NCBI GenBank assembly: GCA_006384855.1
Contig: VCJN01002344.1
Coordinates: 62,001-126,000, forward strand
DNA from: Tetraselmis striata
Taxonomy: Eukaryota; Chlorophyta; Chlorodendrophyceae; Chlorodendrales; Chlorodendraceae
DNA length: 64,000 nt
Direction of reading: 5' to 3'
In this document: positions 23,354 through 37,190 of the stretch, piece after piece
Numbering within the stretch: the first letter of the stretch is position 1
Layout of the letters: every line of letters begins with the position of its first letter
Made by a program: the position numbers and the translations under genes
Notes under the pieces: generated by a model
What the model was told of the DNA's origin: nothing
Seen by the model: only the letters and a program-made list of their open reading frames with translations
The model's database searches: none

Positions 23354-26300
23354 GCAACCAGGGCTGCCAGCCCATTCGCTTGTTGTACATCACTGCTGGG
23401 GGAGGAAGGGGGAGGGCTCGACGCACCGACAAAGGAAAATGCTGACAAGCCGGCTATCATGGCAGACCCCAAGCTGGAAACGCCCAGGGAAGCCGGCTGG
23501 CTCAGGGAGGCAGCAAATGACGCGACATCTCCGGGCCGTATCGTGAGCGTCAGCCTGGGCTGTGATCCCTCGTGTGACGCGCCTCCGTTCACAAGTACCT
23601 AACACAGCCAGCACAGACAACAAGATCAAACCTGCCTAGTTGTTTGAAAGGTCCTTAACCCTGGAGGAATAGCAGCGGCAAAGGCAGGTGCGCGCATGAC
23701 ATGCCCCGCGGCGCACCTGGACGGTATAGTCTGCAGCTGGGATGTTGCCAGCAATGGCCGCGGAGACCACAATAGTGTCGGTCGAGCTCTCCTCGTCTCG
23801 TCGCCAGCCACGCACCAGCGCCTCCGGACTGTTCTCAGGGACGCTGTTGCCAGGTGTGAGCGACGCGCCGTTGCGGCGAAGCAGAAGAACCCTCACCTCA
23901 TGCACCTCCCGGGGCCGCGCCTCGGCAAAGTAGAGGCGCACCTGTGCACGCGGATGTGAGTTTAGCGCGCACCATGCGGCCAGCGCGTCAGGTGTGCAAG
24001 CTGCCACATGGATATGAATCCTACGCAGGTCGCCACCGTGCCTGTGGCAACGGCAACATACTGGCGCTGTCCTCTAAAGGATCCGCCTGAACTACGAGCC
24101 TCAAGCTGACCCTACTGTCTCTGGCCCCAGCTAAACAACCCCAGCATCCCGCAGAAACCGATACACAGTTGCCACAGAGTAAGTAAACAATTCGCCCAGA
24201 CAGCTACGAGCCGCACCTGCAGATCCGGGAGCCCCACGCTCCAGCGGTCAGCAGAGTCGTGCAGCAGCGCTCCTGCGCGCGTCTTCACCAGCAGCGGCGC
24301 CCCGCGCGGCTTTCCGGACCACTGCACCGGCACGGCCTCACGCAGGGTGTTCACCACGCGGATGACGCCCATGTCCACGAGGCCGCCGCCGCCAGCGCGC
24401 AGCGCCACGTGAAAGTCGCCTGAGGCGGCCACACGCACCGGCGCAACCAGCGTGGCCACGCCCTGCCTGTCGGTCCATGCTATTGCCCCGTCCAGCTGCA
24501 CCGCCCCAGCGCCGACTCGGGGCCAGGGAGGAGCCAGTGAAGTCCCCTGCGGCTGCAGCTCCGCCTGCGTCCACGCACGGGAAATCATTTCATGTCAGGC
24601 ACCATACCTATCTCAACAGCCCATACGCTTTGAGTGGGTACAAGTGATAGAGAGCAGGTTGTCTGCGTTACAGAACGAAAGAGCTGCAGGACACCTTTCC
24701 ACATTCCCAGTCAAACTCCCCTGGTAATGGTCCAAAGACAGTATTTGCTTAAATGTCGTCGGGTTTGCTGGATGGATTAGATTATGTGGACCGCGCCAAA
24801 GGCGCCAATGCAGTTTATGAATGAATGCTTGGTGGGATGTCAGCACAGGCGGCGTAGACGGTGTCGTACCTCTGACAAAAGCTCCAGATGGAGCGTCACA
24901 GCTGCGGCGGGCTGGCGCGAAGCGGAAAGCGCGCGGACGTGCAGGATGAGCGCGTCCCCCACTGCCACCTGCGCAGGAAGCGCAGCCAGAGCCTCCAGGG
25001 TGATGGCCTCCGATCGGTGGACCGCCCGTGTCGCCTTCTGGCCAGTCTGCCATGCAGACAAGACGCCGCTGCTGGGGGCCGTGACCCAGGGCGAGCTGAG
25101 CGCCTCAAGCGTGAGTGTCTCCGTGCCCGCGGGGTGATGCCATGTCAGCGCTGGCAGCTCCACCGTTAGCGACTGAACCTGCAGCGACAACATGCACAGC
25201 TGCAGTTAGACCCTCGGTAGAGCCTGCCTCAGGCAGCGGTCACGGGTGGCGCACTAGGCAATGAGCGCAGTAATGTGAGTCTTCCGGGTCACACCTGGTC
25301 CGTGTCAATGCTGGCGGGGACGGCGAAGCAGCCAGCAGAGATTGTGCGCGAGCCTTGAAGCCAGCAGACAGAGCTGCCCACCAACCGACCAGCTGCGTGT
25401 ATGCGCTCCAGCGCCGACCCGCCCGAGAGAGACGGCCAGTGCCTTGGTACCAGGGCGACGCCGCGGATTGAGTCCGCATCCTCGGGGCTCCAGCTGCGGC
25501 TGACGGGCACGCGCAGGGCCAGCTGGACTGGGCTCTCCGGCCGGCCGCCATGATCAGCAACCCAGGGCTCTCCTAGGGCGGCGGCGCCTCGCGGTTGCGC
25601 TATGAACGTGGCCTCGTCTGCGCAGGTGGACGAGGCACACATTGCTAAGGGGGAATGTGCCGATGTTGAGGCGCGACCGTGGCAATAATGCGCTGCTCAG
25701 GTTGGTGCGACATGCAATGCCTTCACTCAGGTGAAAGGGGGGAGGAAGGAGGGGTTAGGGGCAGTGTCGCTGCATGTGCGCACCGCCAAACAGGCCGCGC
25801 TCCGCAATGCAGAAGCGCTCTGTGCTGACGGCAGACTGCACCGCCGTAGCGTCCACGTTGATGCCATGGTGCCGCGCGGCGGGGCAATCGCGGCCGTCGG
25901 GTCCGCATGGCTGCAGCAGGAAGCGGAGGTGGAAGCAGGTGCCTGGCTCGCCGGCCAGCACCACGGGCACGAAGCTTGCCACGCCATTGTGGTCCGACAC
26001 GCTTGTCATGGCGCTGGGAAGCACCACCTGCGAATGGAGCGGGCGGACAGCAATGGTCAGGTGCCCACTCTGCCAAATCCCACTGGGCTGTGGCAGTAAG
26101 ATCGCATCGAACGGCGCCGAAAGGAGCATACTCAACAGGATACACTAGGCTAGAAAGACGTGTATGTTTGAAGGCATGGCGAGAGATATAAACCCATAGA
26201 CCAAGCAGATCCCGGCATCGAGAATGCGCACGCGCGGGGCAGAGCCTACCTGGTGGAGGGGCACCTCTGTTGCGCCCCCGCCAAGCGCCTGGCCGGCATC

Positions 26301-29300
26301 TAATACAACGCCCCCAGCGCGGGAGCCATCATGAGCCACCGGCACCGCCGCCGCGCGGAAGCCGGGTCGCGGCTCGCCGTCCGGGCCCAGGAAGCGCAGC
26401 TGCAGCGTCACGTCGTGCGGTACGAGCGCCGCCGTGCCAGCTGCCGCGCTGCTGCCACCGCGGCTGTCGCTGCTGCGGCGGGGCGGCAGCGCCTGCAGTG
26501 TGGCCACCGGGCTCTGCATGTAAAGCGTCAACGGCGGCGAGGGGGTGGCGGAACCAGAGCTGCGCAGTGTGAGGGAGTACTCTCCGGGAAAGCCAATCGC
26601 CATGAGCACCTGCACAGTCGCCGCCAGCGTCAGGCAGTGGCCAGCCCAGCATGCCAGCACTTCCACCCCTAGACCTCCCCAAAAACACCCATAATGCAAC
26701 TGCAAGGCTGGATGGCCATCAGTACTGACAAAACATTTATTAATTATAAAAAATAGAGCAGCGGGCGCAATGTATGTACATGCACTTTGCTACAACTTTA
26801 TGATATATGATATATCCCTGTATTTTGTTATCATGATGCAAGTTCAAATTCAATGAAGAGTTGGCATCTGCAGTGGGCAAGCAGGCGGGCGCTCACTCCA
26901 ACAGCGGGCTGGCCATCAGCGGTGCAGACGCAGAGCGGGTCGCCGGCGAACGCGCCCGCCCCGCCGACAGGCTGCATCATTGTCAGTAGCGGCGTGACGT
27001 GGAAGAGCCAGACCTCACTGCTGAGCGCGTGGCACGTGGCACAGCCCTCTGGCGCCCTCCCTGCCATCACCACTCCCTGGGGGGTACATGCGAAGCATTA
27101 AGCAGGCAATCATTGTATGCACAATTTCATGGAACAACTTGGCCAACAACCTGGGCCGTAAAAAGCTTTGTATTGGTTTTGAACTGGAAGCAGGAATTAA
27201 ATGCCCATGCACAATTATAGCAACGCTGATCCCCTCGCACTGCCGGATGGCGCAGCGCCAGGCTATCGTAAGCAGCTGCCATAATGCATTGCGCGCACCT
27301 CTTGCGGGTTCAGCCAGCACTGCGGGAGGTCGGGCGACGGGCAACGCCCCACTCGCATGGCGGACGCGGATCCACTGCTGGCGTCGGTGGCGTCCAGAAC
27401 GGACACAACAGGGGGCACACCCTGCAGCTCAGGCTCGAGCCAGCGGGAGGCACGGGCCGAAGACGGGGAAGCCAGCGGCACGCGAGCGTCCAGCGTGACA
27501 AAGCGATGGCTCAGCCGGGAGTGCAGTGCGGCCTGTGAAAAAGGAGCGATGCGATCACAGGTTGCTTCAGGCGTCTCTAATCGGCTCTCTCGCGCGCTTT
27601 TGTTAGCCTCTCTCGGCGAGTCGACAAGGGCCCTGTCGACTGATCAACAACGAATGCCAATTATCGATCGATGCATGAAATCCGTCATCATCCGAAATAT
27701 GTGGGTGTTTTTGCTGTCAGATCAACGAGTATAATAGATACCAAACAAGTAAACATCGCCACACCGGTGCTCAGTCGCTAAGACCACCCAAACAAAAGAT
27801 GGGTAGATAAACAGGCAGTCAAACACATGGGTAGCTTGTATGATATGCTGTGGGCAGGCATAAGCTACTGTTGGCTATGAGTATCTTGATAATGACGCAA
27901 AAGCGCACAAGACTGCCGTCTCAGTATCGACAGAAGCTGTGGCCCTGGCCATGCCAGGCACATCCTGGGAAGCCGTGTTTGGGTGCGTGGATTTTGCTGG
28001 CAGGCAAAACTCAGCGATGGTGCAAGCAGCATAGAACGGTACCTGGGAGATATCGCGGATAGTGAGTGTGGCAGCGGCCCACCTGCAGCTCCAGCTCCCG
28101 GCCCTCATCGGTGCTCATCCCTTGCTGCATCCTGCTACGGGCAATGGAGGCCACCAAAGCTGCCACGCCGTTGTTGGCGCCGCTTGCTCGTGCCTGTGAG
28201 AGGCTGCGCCGCCCCTGGCCAGCAGATTCCTCAGATGCTGGGGACCCAAGGCCGGTGGCCAGCCTCTGAAGCACAGCAAGAAACTCCGGCAAGGCCCCTT
28301 CCCGGTACGCCAGTCTCTCTGAGAGTGCGTCTATGTGGCCTTCAAGGGTGTGCTGCTTTGTGCTGTAATCCGCCACAGCGGTGGAGGCAGCCGCCAGTAG
28401 AGCCGCTGAGGCTTCGTCAAGGCCATCTTGGGCTGCATCCAGAGCAGACATAACTTCCTGCACGTGTCAACGCAACAGTGTACGAATCAGGAGCTCAGAT
28501 GATGCAAGATTTACCGCCAAGATGCCGTAACATTAACGCTGTGCCATAGGCTGCTGACAACTACCTGTGTGTCCCCTTGCGCGGAGCGCTGCAAGGCCTG
28601 CATTGTCTGCAGCACTCCTGAAACGTCTGCCATCCGGGGCTGTTGCTGCTCCTCCACAACTCGCACAGCCACCCGCACAAGGTTGGCCAGGTTTGTGAGC
28701 TCTGGCGGCGGCGGAGTGCGAGACAATGCCGTGCTGCTCATGTTGCCCAGCGCGCCATCCACTGCCGCCAGAGTCTGCCACACCTGCGTGTCCAGCAAAG
28801 CCGGGCGAGCTCAGCGATCTGCTCAGACGACTGCTTCAAATGCCAAGTATCTCCCGCAATCATGGCTTACCTGCTTGTCCAGGGCCGCTTGCTCAGCGGC
28901 AAAATCCTGCAGTGTTGTGAGAGCAATCTGAAAGCCGGGCACCGTGTCCGCCTGCCTGGATAGTAGTGCTGTGTCTACCCCGTCAGCGTGCTCAGCTGCC
29001 GCAGCTACCACTGCAGCAGCAGAGCGCTGCTGGCGCCCAATATCCGGCAAGTGCGCCAGAGCTTCACGCACACTCGCGCCCATGGTCTTGAGACCCTCAC
29101 TTAGTGGCCGACTGACCGCCAGTAGGTCTTCAAACTCGCTCAGAAACTGCTGCGCCGCAGTGGCTTGCTGCTGCTTCACATTTTCAGGCGCTTCTTGTGT
29201 GGCGTCCGGTGTGACATCCGTGGCTGTGAACCCCCCAGTGGGGCCGACCCACTCACGTAGGCCATCCAGCGGCGCGATACCATCGCTGGCATTGTCTTCA

Positions 29301-32300
29301 GATGGGCTTCCAGGGCTCCGGATGCGGCTGGCAGGCGAGTCCCCGAGAGACGTGCCAGGCATTGTCATGCTGGATAGGATATTGGCTGCATTCAAGGCAT
29401 TCGGCGCTGCAACTGCTGGCGCAGGGCTGGCAGGTGGAGACTGGAAACCACCGGACCATATTGGCGGCATCGGCAGCTGTGTTGCCACAGCTGGCGACAC
29501 CCACATGTCAGGGCTACTCATGCCGCCGTCACCGAGGCTGACCATGCCGTCATCTGGACCAGTGACGCTGACCGCAAAAACCTGCGGCACATGGAGCATG
29601 ACAAACGTGGGCAATGTGCTGGGTGTAGCGCTGCCTTAGCTATTAGTATCATCCTGCAACCGTGGACCGAGAAGCAGCAGCAATATGGTGCACTTCCACC
29701 TCTCGCCTTGCAGACAAGCCCGGGCCCCTATGTGAAATGAAAGGAGTCGTGTAGCAGAGACGCTGTGCAAACAAAAGACTTTCACTGCTCAATTCTGACG
29801 GCTACATTCATACCTCACTGAAACACTCAATTTCGCAGCTCGTCGAGCAGGTGACACTGTATTTCGCCATTTGTTCATTCACCTGCAACGTGCATACATG
29901 GCATTCATCCGTGTACACTGCCTTAGCGTTCCAAACAGCACAATTGTCACCTAATTAGAGCACAGTGTTAGAACAAATGTAAAGGGAGGGTGCAGCGATG
30001 TGAGCCAGCAGGCGCTTGCACCTCCTTCTGGTAGCTAAGACTCCCTGGCGAGATAACATCTCCACTCCCAGCTGCGCTGGATGGCTGCATACATGCGGCA
30101 TGGGTTCAGACCACAAGCAGGGCGGCGCAGAAGAGCCATCTACATTTGTCAACGCCGCACATCTGGGATCCATAATTGCAGGAGGTGGAGTTTCCCGTAC
30201 CTGGCGATACATTGAACTGCTGTTGGGGCGAAATGCCACGTATTGCAGCAGCATTGTTCCACTAGGGCCAGAGCGGATGACATCGGCTCGTTGTCCCTCG
30301 CCAAAGCGGGTTTGCTTCCCGGGGCCTTGTATTGGTCGTCGCCAAAACATGCGGGCATTCCCATCGTCGCTGCTCACCTGCTCCAACCGCCAAAAACATA
30401 GTCACAGGCTGTGAGCACAGTTTTTGACAACGACATCCAGGCTAGAAGTGCGCGGCTGGGCACTCACTTGATAATCTGGGCCAGCAGCGGTTCCCATCTG
30501 AAATAACGGCGGGCTCAGAGGGCGACCACTTGCCGCCGACGCCTCCAGGCTGAGTGCAGCTACTAGCAGCCCCTCCACAGGCTCTCCGCTGGAATCAATC
30601 GCTTGCAGCACGGCAGCCTGACGAAATGGAATGCCCACTGTGGCGCTTCCTGTGAGGTGAAGAAATTGAGGCCATGTGAACCAGTGGTGGCAATGGAAAA
30701 CGGGGAATTTGATTTGGACTGACTGTTTTGCGGACTTACAATAATGGGCGTTGTTTATGCAGCCGCAGACGCGTGGGCAGGCTTCACCTGGGGGCGCCTG
30801 TACAGTACGAAGCGCTGCACATTTGCTCGAGGTCTGATCTTTTTCTGTCTGGATGAAACGGACGCTGTTGCTAACCTCGCTGCTGACACCGTCGACAGAG
30901 AACCGCAGGCGCAGCGGGCGCGCACGCAGCGTAAACTGCGTGCTGAGGGATGCCCAGGTCACTCTGACCCACACCCGAAGCACACCGTCGGCGTCGCTGC
31001 ACCTGGCATTGGATTCCTTTTGCCCATCTGCGAGCTGAAGACCTTGGATTGGCCGGCTCGCTGCAGCAAATTCACATATATGGTTGTCTAAGTAGCACTC
31101 CCCAGGAGTTTCTGATGGACTGGGCGGAGCAGGGCAGGCGGGGGATGCGCAGCGGATAACTCGAGTGAGGCATCCTCATGGCAGGCCTACTTCACCTTCG
31201 TAGTCTTCCATGAGGGCAATGATACCACTGCCCACATCCAGCTGCTTGCCAGGCACCCCGTTGCCGTAGCGGTCAGTGACTCGCAGCATGGCCCACTCGC
31301 CGTCTGAAGCTGCCACTGCCTGAAATTGCAAGCCAGGTCCAGAGTGACCTGCTACACGAAGAACTGTGGGTGATGCTTCCAGATTGACAACGGCGACCGA
31401 GGTCATGACCTGCAAAAGCAATAGCACCATGAGATGATGAGTTGACTCGCGCAAGTGGGATGTGTATCGCCAAGAAATCGGGCTCTGTTTGAATAGGGCA
31501 GCCATACTCACCCGGAAGGTTGGTGCCTCTGGTCTGGCGCTTGGTGTGCATACACCTTGAGCGCAAAAGGAAAGGGTCTGGATCAACCCCTCTGCCCCTC
31601 GAGTGCTTGGCGCCACCGGGCCTGGTGCTGCAAATGCTAGCCTGGGAAAGGCTGCAATCCCATCTGCATCGGTTATGGTGCTCACAGAGCCAAGCAAGTG
31701 CTTGGCGCCCACCCCTGGTGGCATCACGCTGCTGCCGCCTGCAGAAGGCGGATGGCGCAGTGGGAAGGGCGTCTGCAAGCCATTGCCAGCCACAAGTGCC
31801 ATGACTTGCAGCCCGGTCAATGGCTGACCAGCATCGTCCAAAACCCGGACACGAGGAACCATATGGCCTGCGAGCGGCTGCCCCTCCGTCACATTGAGGG
31901 GAGACGCCTGCGACCAGCTGTTGTGGCAGAGCGGTGTGTGAAGTCAGGAAGTGAGGTGAGGTGAGTTTAGCAGACGGCAGCACCGGCAAGGTTGGTGGCG
32001 GCAGAATGTCAGAGCGCGTCATGAGGAGAGGGCAGGCTATCTGCAAGGGCTGTGAGGTGGGCGATAACCTGTTGCCCATGGAGCTTTCCACAATAAGCAT
32101 TGCAACTGAGGGGCGTAGCCAGATCGGCTGCGAGGCTACTGGCGGCATGGGGAGTCCCGAAGCGCGAGAGTTTGGGCGCTGCAGATGCCACGAGGCCAGC
32201 AGCCCCTCGCATGTGATGTGAATGAATGTCCAGGATGCGCTAGCAGAGGTCACCGCCAGCTGCTGCCATACTGCATGCCCGGATGCATTGGAAGGCTGGC

Positions 32301-35066
32301 TCATACTTCCTGCGCACGCCACCGGCATGCCTCTGTAATAATTTTCAATGCAGCAAGAGACTGCTATAGCGACTATTCCCATGCAAACAGATAACCTTAG
32401 TGGAGTTGTTTACCTGTAAGAAAGGCCACCTGCTGCCCCAAACTGCGCTCCCATCCGTCGCTGCCTGCCTCATCAGGGCTAAGAGGCAATGCTGGAATGC
32501 CGCTATTTAGCGACGTCCCAGAGAATCTCCCACCTCTGTTTGGTTTGCCTATCAAGAGAGTCTCCGCAGTGGATTTGTCTTGACGAGATGTGCCTACAGA
32601 TAGTCGGAAACCGATGTTAGTTGTGACGGTTGGCAGGACCTGCTGGCAAGTACGAGTATGGGAGTGAACGCAGGCGCCACCTTCGAGCAAAGGATCCGAA
32701 TGAGGTGATGAAAACGCCACACATGTAGCGCCGGCCAACGGCTTTCCGTCGACCCCGAGCAGCTGCACCGTGGGCTGCCTGGGCAGCAGCTGTCCCACAT
32801 CCACAGGATCCCGCCAGTCCCAGAAGGACGTCACCCGCACCTGCGCCACTCGCGGCGCGGCAGTGACATCGACCCAACCAGCAGCTGTTCCTTGAGAGCT
32901 GCTACCAGCATCAAGGGCTGACAGATGCAGCCGCCAGATGCCAGGCGGACCATAAGGGGCAGTCAGGCTGTTTAGGCTGGCGATGCCAGCAGGGCCGGAA
33001 GAAATTGACCCACGCACGTGAGGACGGCATGCGCCCTGAAGCCTCAGCATCTGAAGTTAACACACAGGGTGAGAAGGTCAGAGACGCAAAATGCGAGCCA
33101 GATACTTTCAGTGCAATTGTGATGTTCAGCAGCAGTGTCTAGGAGCGCAACATACCACCAAGGGGACGGATTCGTTGGGAGAACGTCCTGACTTCGCAAT
33201 GTAGGCAGAGCAGTCGATGTGGTTTTCTGCGTGCATGACCTGTGGTCTCAAAAGCTCAGCCCACACACTGATCGCTACCTGTGGAACAGCCCGCCCCGCA
33301 ATGTCGTGCGCTCCTATGACCGGCGCTAAATTATTCTCAAACCCTTGCGCTCCGAGCAGCACGGACGCTCCCTCTGACTGGCTGACCCAAAAGCCGTGGA
33401 CTGCCTGTGAGTAGAACCATTATGTTATGGGTGACGTCATGTGAAGATTTCGCGCAAAGCAGTCATGATCCGGCTGGATGTCATGCAAATCAGCATCTAA
33501 TGAAAATTTTAGCACTTACTGCTGGCATTTGAATGGATGTCAGGACCGGGTGCGTCAGAAGATGGACCAGAAGCAGGAAAAGAGTGAGAACACTCCATAC
33601 GGCGGTAACAGAACCTAGGCACCGGCTGCGGACGCGGTCGTGCGTAAGATCTACTGTCTCGGGGCAGCTGGTCCACCTCCAGGTCCCACTCTTGCCTGGA
33701 GCACGAAAAAGAAAAGCACGGGGGTTGCTTGGTCATTACGAGTTTGGAAATCAGCAAATGCCAGTTCCGGGATAAGGATGAGGCCAGGCTACCTTGCTTG
33801 CAGAGGATTCGATGCTTATTTCCCTGGGTGGCCACAGCTGCGTTATCCTTTTGCTTGGGAAATCTTGGGCGTGGGCTAGGCTTGCGTGCTTTTGATGAGT
33901 TCCGTCTGCCCGCTTGCTGCAAGGGCCTGTTCAACACAGCAGCCAGGTCCCTGGCTGATCCAATGGCCACGGATTCGATGTCTACTGTATCTGTTGGTAC
34001 ACCTCCTGCGCTGATCTGGTGTGGTTGTTGCTGCCGGTGGTGCTCACTCGCACTGGGTTCATCGCCACCGTGGGTTGATCTACCCGGTGACGCTCGCATT
34101 TCTGACCTGCTTGGGCTCATTGAAATCGGAGAAGGCGCCCGCGAGGTTGGTGGTGGAGAGACCAAACTGCTGCTTGGCGTTTCAGAGTGCACAAGGCACA
34201 CAGTCAGAAGAATATCAGCTGCAAGTCGCCGCATGGTATATCGGATGCTCCATTTACCGTTATAGCCGCACCTCTCTCGGGACAGTTGCCGCCCTCGAAT
34301 GGGTGACAGTTGCACAGCAGGCAGGTCGTCATCGCTGGAGACACTTTTGCCAGCGATGCTCATCGTTGTTTCCCATTCTGATATCGCATGGTCGATGTCT
34401 TTCTCCCATTCATGTGCCGTTTCCTCAGCAGCCTCCAGAAGAATAGCAATTGAGTCGTCGTTCATTGTCACCATTGACACATCCCTGAGGGATAGCAGTG
34501 TTGACTCAATTTAGCAGGGGATATATGCTATCTGGCAGAGCAGGGTTGGCACAATTTGGCAAGGGATATATGCTATCTCTGGGATAGCAGCATTGAGCAG
34601 CTTTTGTCGTCACACCTTGAGCTTGAAATGCTTTGATTCAACCTATCCTGGCTCACGAAGGACGCATTCATCACTCTGCTCAAATTTTGCCGTGAATGGT
34701 TTATAGTTGCGCTTTGATCCATGGGCAGCAAGGCTGACCTATGGAGCAGCGCATTTTCATTGCCTGCTTGATAGGCACTGTGAAAGCCGGAGCTTAGTCT
34801 GTTCCTGGATTCTGCCATATACTGCGGCTTCCACTCTGTTCCAGCTGTGGGAGCCCACTCCATCGATTGGTAGGAGAGGGACCGTCCCTGCCCCTCCTGT
34901 GAACCCCGCTCCGACATGTTTGATGACCAGCCACTCGGACCAACTGCAATACGAGCTCCTGCATGACAGTGCGTTCCCAAAACACCGTGCATCCCATCAG
35001 TCTGCAGATGGGCGCTAAAGCACGCACAAGGCTCCTAGGTGGAAACTCTTCATTGTCACCTGCCAT
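20763..35066 (-). CDS. Giant multi-exon membrane protein with Ig-like modules
   Basis: A long series of minus-strand open segments with consistent coding character, interrupted by short introns, runs from about 35.07 kb to a stop near 20.76 kb. In order the product would have a Ser/Arg-rich N-terminus, Ig-like block 1, a helical Ala/Gln-rich segment, Ig-like block 2, and a multi-pass membrane region. One exon can be bounded well (22386-21821: acceptor CGCAG, donor gtgagt). That all segments form one gene is an inference from shared strand, no gaps above about 700 bp, and repeated module type. The start is uncertain; an ATG at 35066 opens MAGDNEEFPPRSLVRALAP. It could instead be two adjacent genes. 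I do not recognise a named family. Confidence 0.55.
23390..27545 (-). other. Ig-like block 2 of the giant protein
   Basis: More modules of the same pattern: LRFLGPDGEPRPGFRAAAVP (about 26390), VSDHNGVASFVPVVLAGEPG (about 26000), WTDRQGVATLVAPVRVAASG (about 24450), ADGQPAVGVSARLLAHC (about 26900). Module length is about 200-250 residues and exon borders fall near module borders. The block ends in a Ser/Pro linker just before the first membrane segment. Confidence 0.5.
28011..29614 (-). other. Helical Ala/Gln-rich segment of the giant protein
   Basis: Three exon-like segments (29614-28823, 28798-28511, 28463-28011) encode Ser/Pro-rich sequence, then long Ala/Leu/Gln-rich helices, for example ALDAAQDGLDEASAALLAA and HIDALSERLAYREGALPEFL, predicted coiled-coil-like. 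It lies between two Ig-like blocks, so it may be a stalk. It could also be an independent gene. Confidence 0.4.
30402..33420 (-). other. Ig-like (Big_1-like) block 1 of the giant protein
   Basis: Several exons repeat one module pattern: a turn such as LLGVDGKPLAGATCVAF (about 32760), RVLDDAGQPLTGLQVMAL (about 31840), LRVTDRYGNGVPGKQLDVG (about 31250) and AIDSSGEPVEGLLVAALS (about 30600). These pair with DADGIAAFPRLAF or GIWRLHLSALD-type strands. D-x-x-G-x-P-x-x-G followed by G-x-A-x-F is the hallmark of bacterial Ig-like/invasin domains. Such modules usually sit outside the cell as spacers or adhesion parts. Confidence 0.5.
33509..35066 (-). other. N-terminal low-complexity part of the giant gene
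   Basis: Open segments at 34992-34573 and 34480-33509 encode Ser, Arg, Gln and Pro-rich sequence with an acidic helix near the start of the second (EAAEETAHEWEKDIDHAISE). No signal peptide is evident. A 17-bp element around GGATATATGCTATCT is directly repeated at about 34517 and 34563 between the two segments, likely within an intron. Confidence 0.4.
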
Positions 35067-35463
35067 GATAATTTTCTGCGCAGGACAACCCTAGCATGCA
35101 AATTCCCTTCGCATTATTAACACTGATCCCCAGTGTAACAGCCCACCTGGTGGAGTGCAGCCCCTGAAGGCTTGAGGACCGCTAGACGAGCGTCCCTCTT
35201 TGTGTGCATGCCTTCCTCCCTCCCAATCCTTCCCATATTTTTCCATCCCGGGCAGTACAGCATTACCACCCCCAAAAGACACACAGAGGCACAGACACAG
35301 GTATGCGATCTGCGGTTTCCTCCGGTGCGCCTCCCGAGGTGCACAACGCAATTGGCCCCCCTGCGACGATACGCAGATAATCAGATATTTTCGCGCAGGG
35401 TCATGACAACATCTGGCCCGTGTAGCTCATGTGAAAGACCCCTCATGCCCTCAGGGTCGGGAC

Positions 35464-35491
35464 GGGGGGGGGGGGGGGGGGGGGGGGGGGG
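35464..35491. repeat. G28 homopolymer
   Basis: Twenty-eight consecutive G. The surrounding 35.07-36.35 kb holds no gene that I can support. Confidence 0.95.
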
Positions 35492-36356
35492 TGCTCGCGC
35501 GTCATCGCAGTCCCCCTTTCACCTTCGGTAGGCTGCGTGCTTCCTTGTTCTTCACGGTGGGCCCTGTTACATCAGGAACCGACACGCGTCGGTTGTAGCC
35601 CTGTTGTCGCAGTCGGCGGGGCACCAACGCGTGTACGCTACAGCAGCATCGTCGCTCTCGCCAATCGCCTGTCTCCGCAAGTCCCAGTCGGAAACAGGCA
35701 GTTGTGGTTCGCCGCTTGGTAACCGGCCCTCCGGGCGTGTCTGTCGGCCTGGCTACCGTTACGGATGATTGCGCCAAGAAATAACAAAAAAAGTGTCTTC
35801 TTCAGCCTGTGGCTACTCCCTGGCAGACGCGCGCGGCATCCGTGAGCAGCGGGGCGGCACTTGCCGCGTGACGCCCCGTGCGCGATACCAGGCTGAGCGA
35901 GGTCGCCTCTCAGCAGCGCCGAAACGATGCTGATGCTGAAACTGCCGCGCGCGCGGGTTGCTGCCAACTACCTGTGGCGACTACAGGTACGAGTACTACC
36001 CGTAGCGAGTACTGATGTACCGCTCGCACGACGATTATCTCATATGCGTTATTACCGACTTTAATATACACCAGCGTAAATCGTTAATCGTCCCGCGCCA
36101 GATATCGTTAAAAGTCGTTGAGTTCATATTCGAATTGTGAAGAGATAGCCATTTCTTCTGCGTGTACTGCCTCGGGAGAAATGCTATTGTGATTACATGA
36201 GCTAGACGCAACATTCAAGAAATCTACACAGAAATCCAGAAGGAAATCCAGCTACGGGCCACAAGAGGCGGGAACCGCCATGGTAGCCTCCGACCAGGCA
36301 TCGCCACCAGCCAGCCGCCGCTCCACGCAGTAGGGACGCTCTCCCCAGCACACAAT

Positions 36357-37190
36357 CCCGGGCCACTCCAATAGCGGCACTAGGCCGAATGTAATGTGAA
36401 GGCGCCGACAGGAAAGGAGCTTCGAAGTTGAGGTCTCGCAGCAAGGAGCGGAAGTGGGGGGGGTCCAACCCAGAACAGGGCGCCACGGGCGTGCAACAGA
36501 CGCAGGAAACCCAACGCCAGATGCGCCGCCAGCTCGGTCGCGTCCTTTTCCGCCAAACGTAGAACGCCTTCCCCAGCACAACATCCCGGGCCACTCCAAT
36601 AGCGGCGCTGAGCCGAATGTGATGTGGAGGCGCCAACAGGACAGGAAGGGAGAAAGTGCTCAACGAGTAGGGAATGCAGAGCCGACCGGGCCAGCAACGA
36701 CGTAAGACGCCGGTGTCCAGTGCGCTTTGTTCCGCCCAGCGCCAGATCCGCCGCAAGCTCGGTCGCGTCCCCTTCCGCCGAACGTAGAACTCCCTTCCCA
36801 GCACAACATCCCGGGCCACTCCAATAGCGGCACTAGGCCGAATGTAATGTGGAGGCGCCGACAGGACAGGAAGGGAGAGGGTGCTCAAAGAACAACGCAC
36901 ATGGACTTGACCGGACCAGCAACGACGGAAGACGCCGGTGTCCAGCGCACGTTGTTCCGCCCAGCGCCAGATCCGCCGCCAGCTCGGTCGCGTCTCCTTC
37001 CGCCGATCGTAGAACTCCCTTCCCAGCACATACAACATCCCGGGCCACTCCAATAGCGGCACTAGGCCGAATGTAATGTGGAGGCGCCGACAGGACATGA
37101 AGGGAGAGGGTGCTCAAAGAACAGCGAACATGGACTTGACCGGACCCGCAACGACGTACGACGCCGGTGTCCAGCTCACACTGCTCCTCC
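36357..37190. repeat. Four-copy tandem repeat of about 228 bp
   Basis: The unit start CCCGGGCCACTCCAATAGCG occurs at 36357, 36585, 36810 and 37039 (spacing 228, 225, 229). The units share the following GGCACTAGGCCGAATGTAATG and a conserved right half. One minus-strand frame stays open through most of the array (37098-36202) because two of the spacings are multiples of three. Whether it is translated is unknown. Confidence 0.85.
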
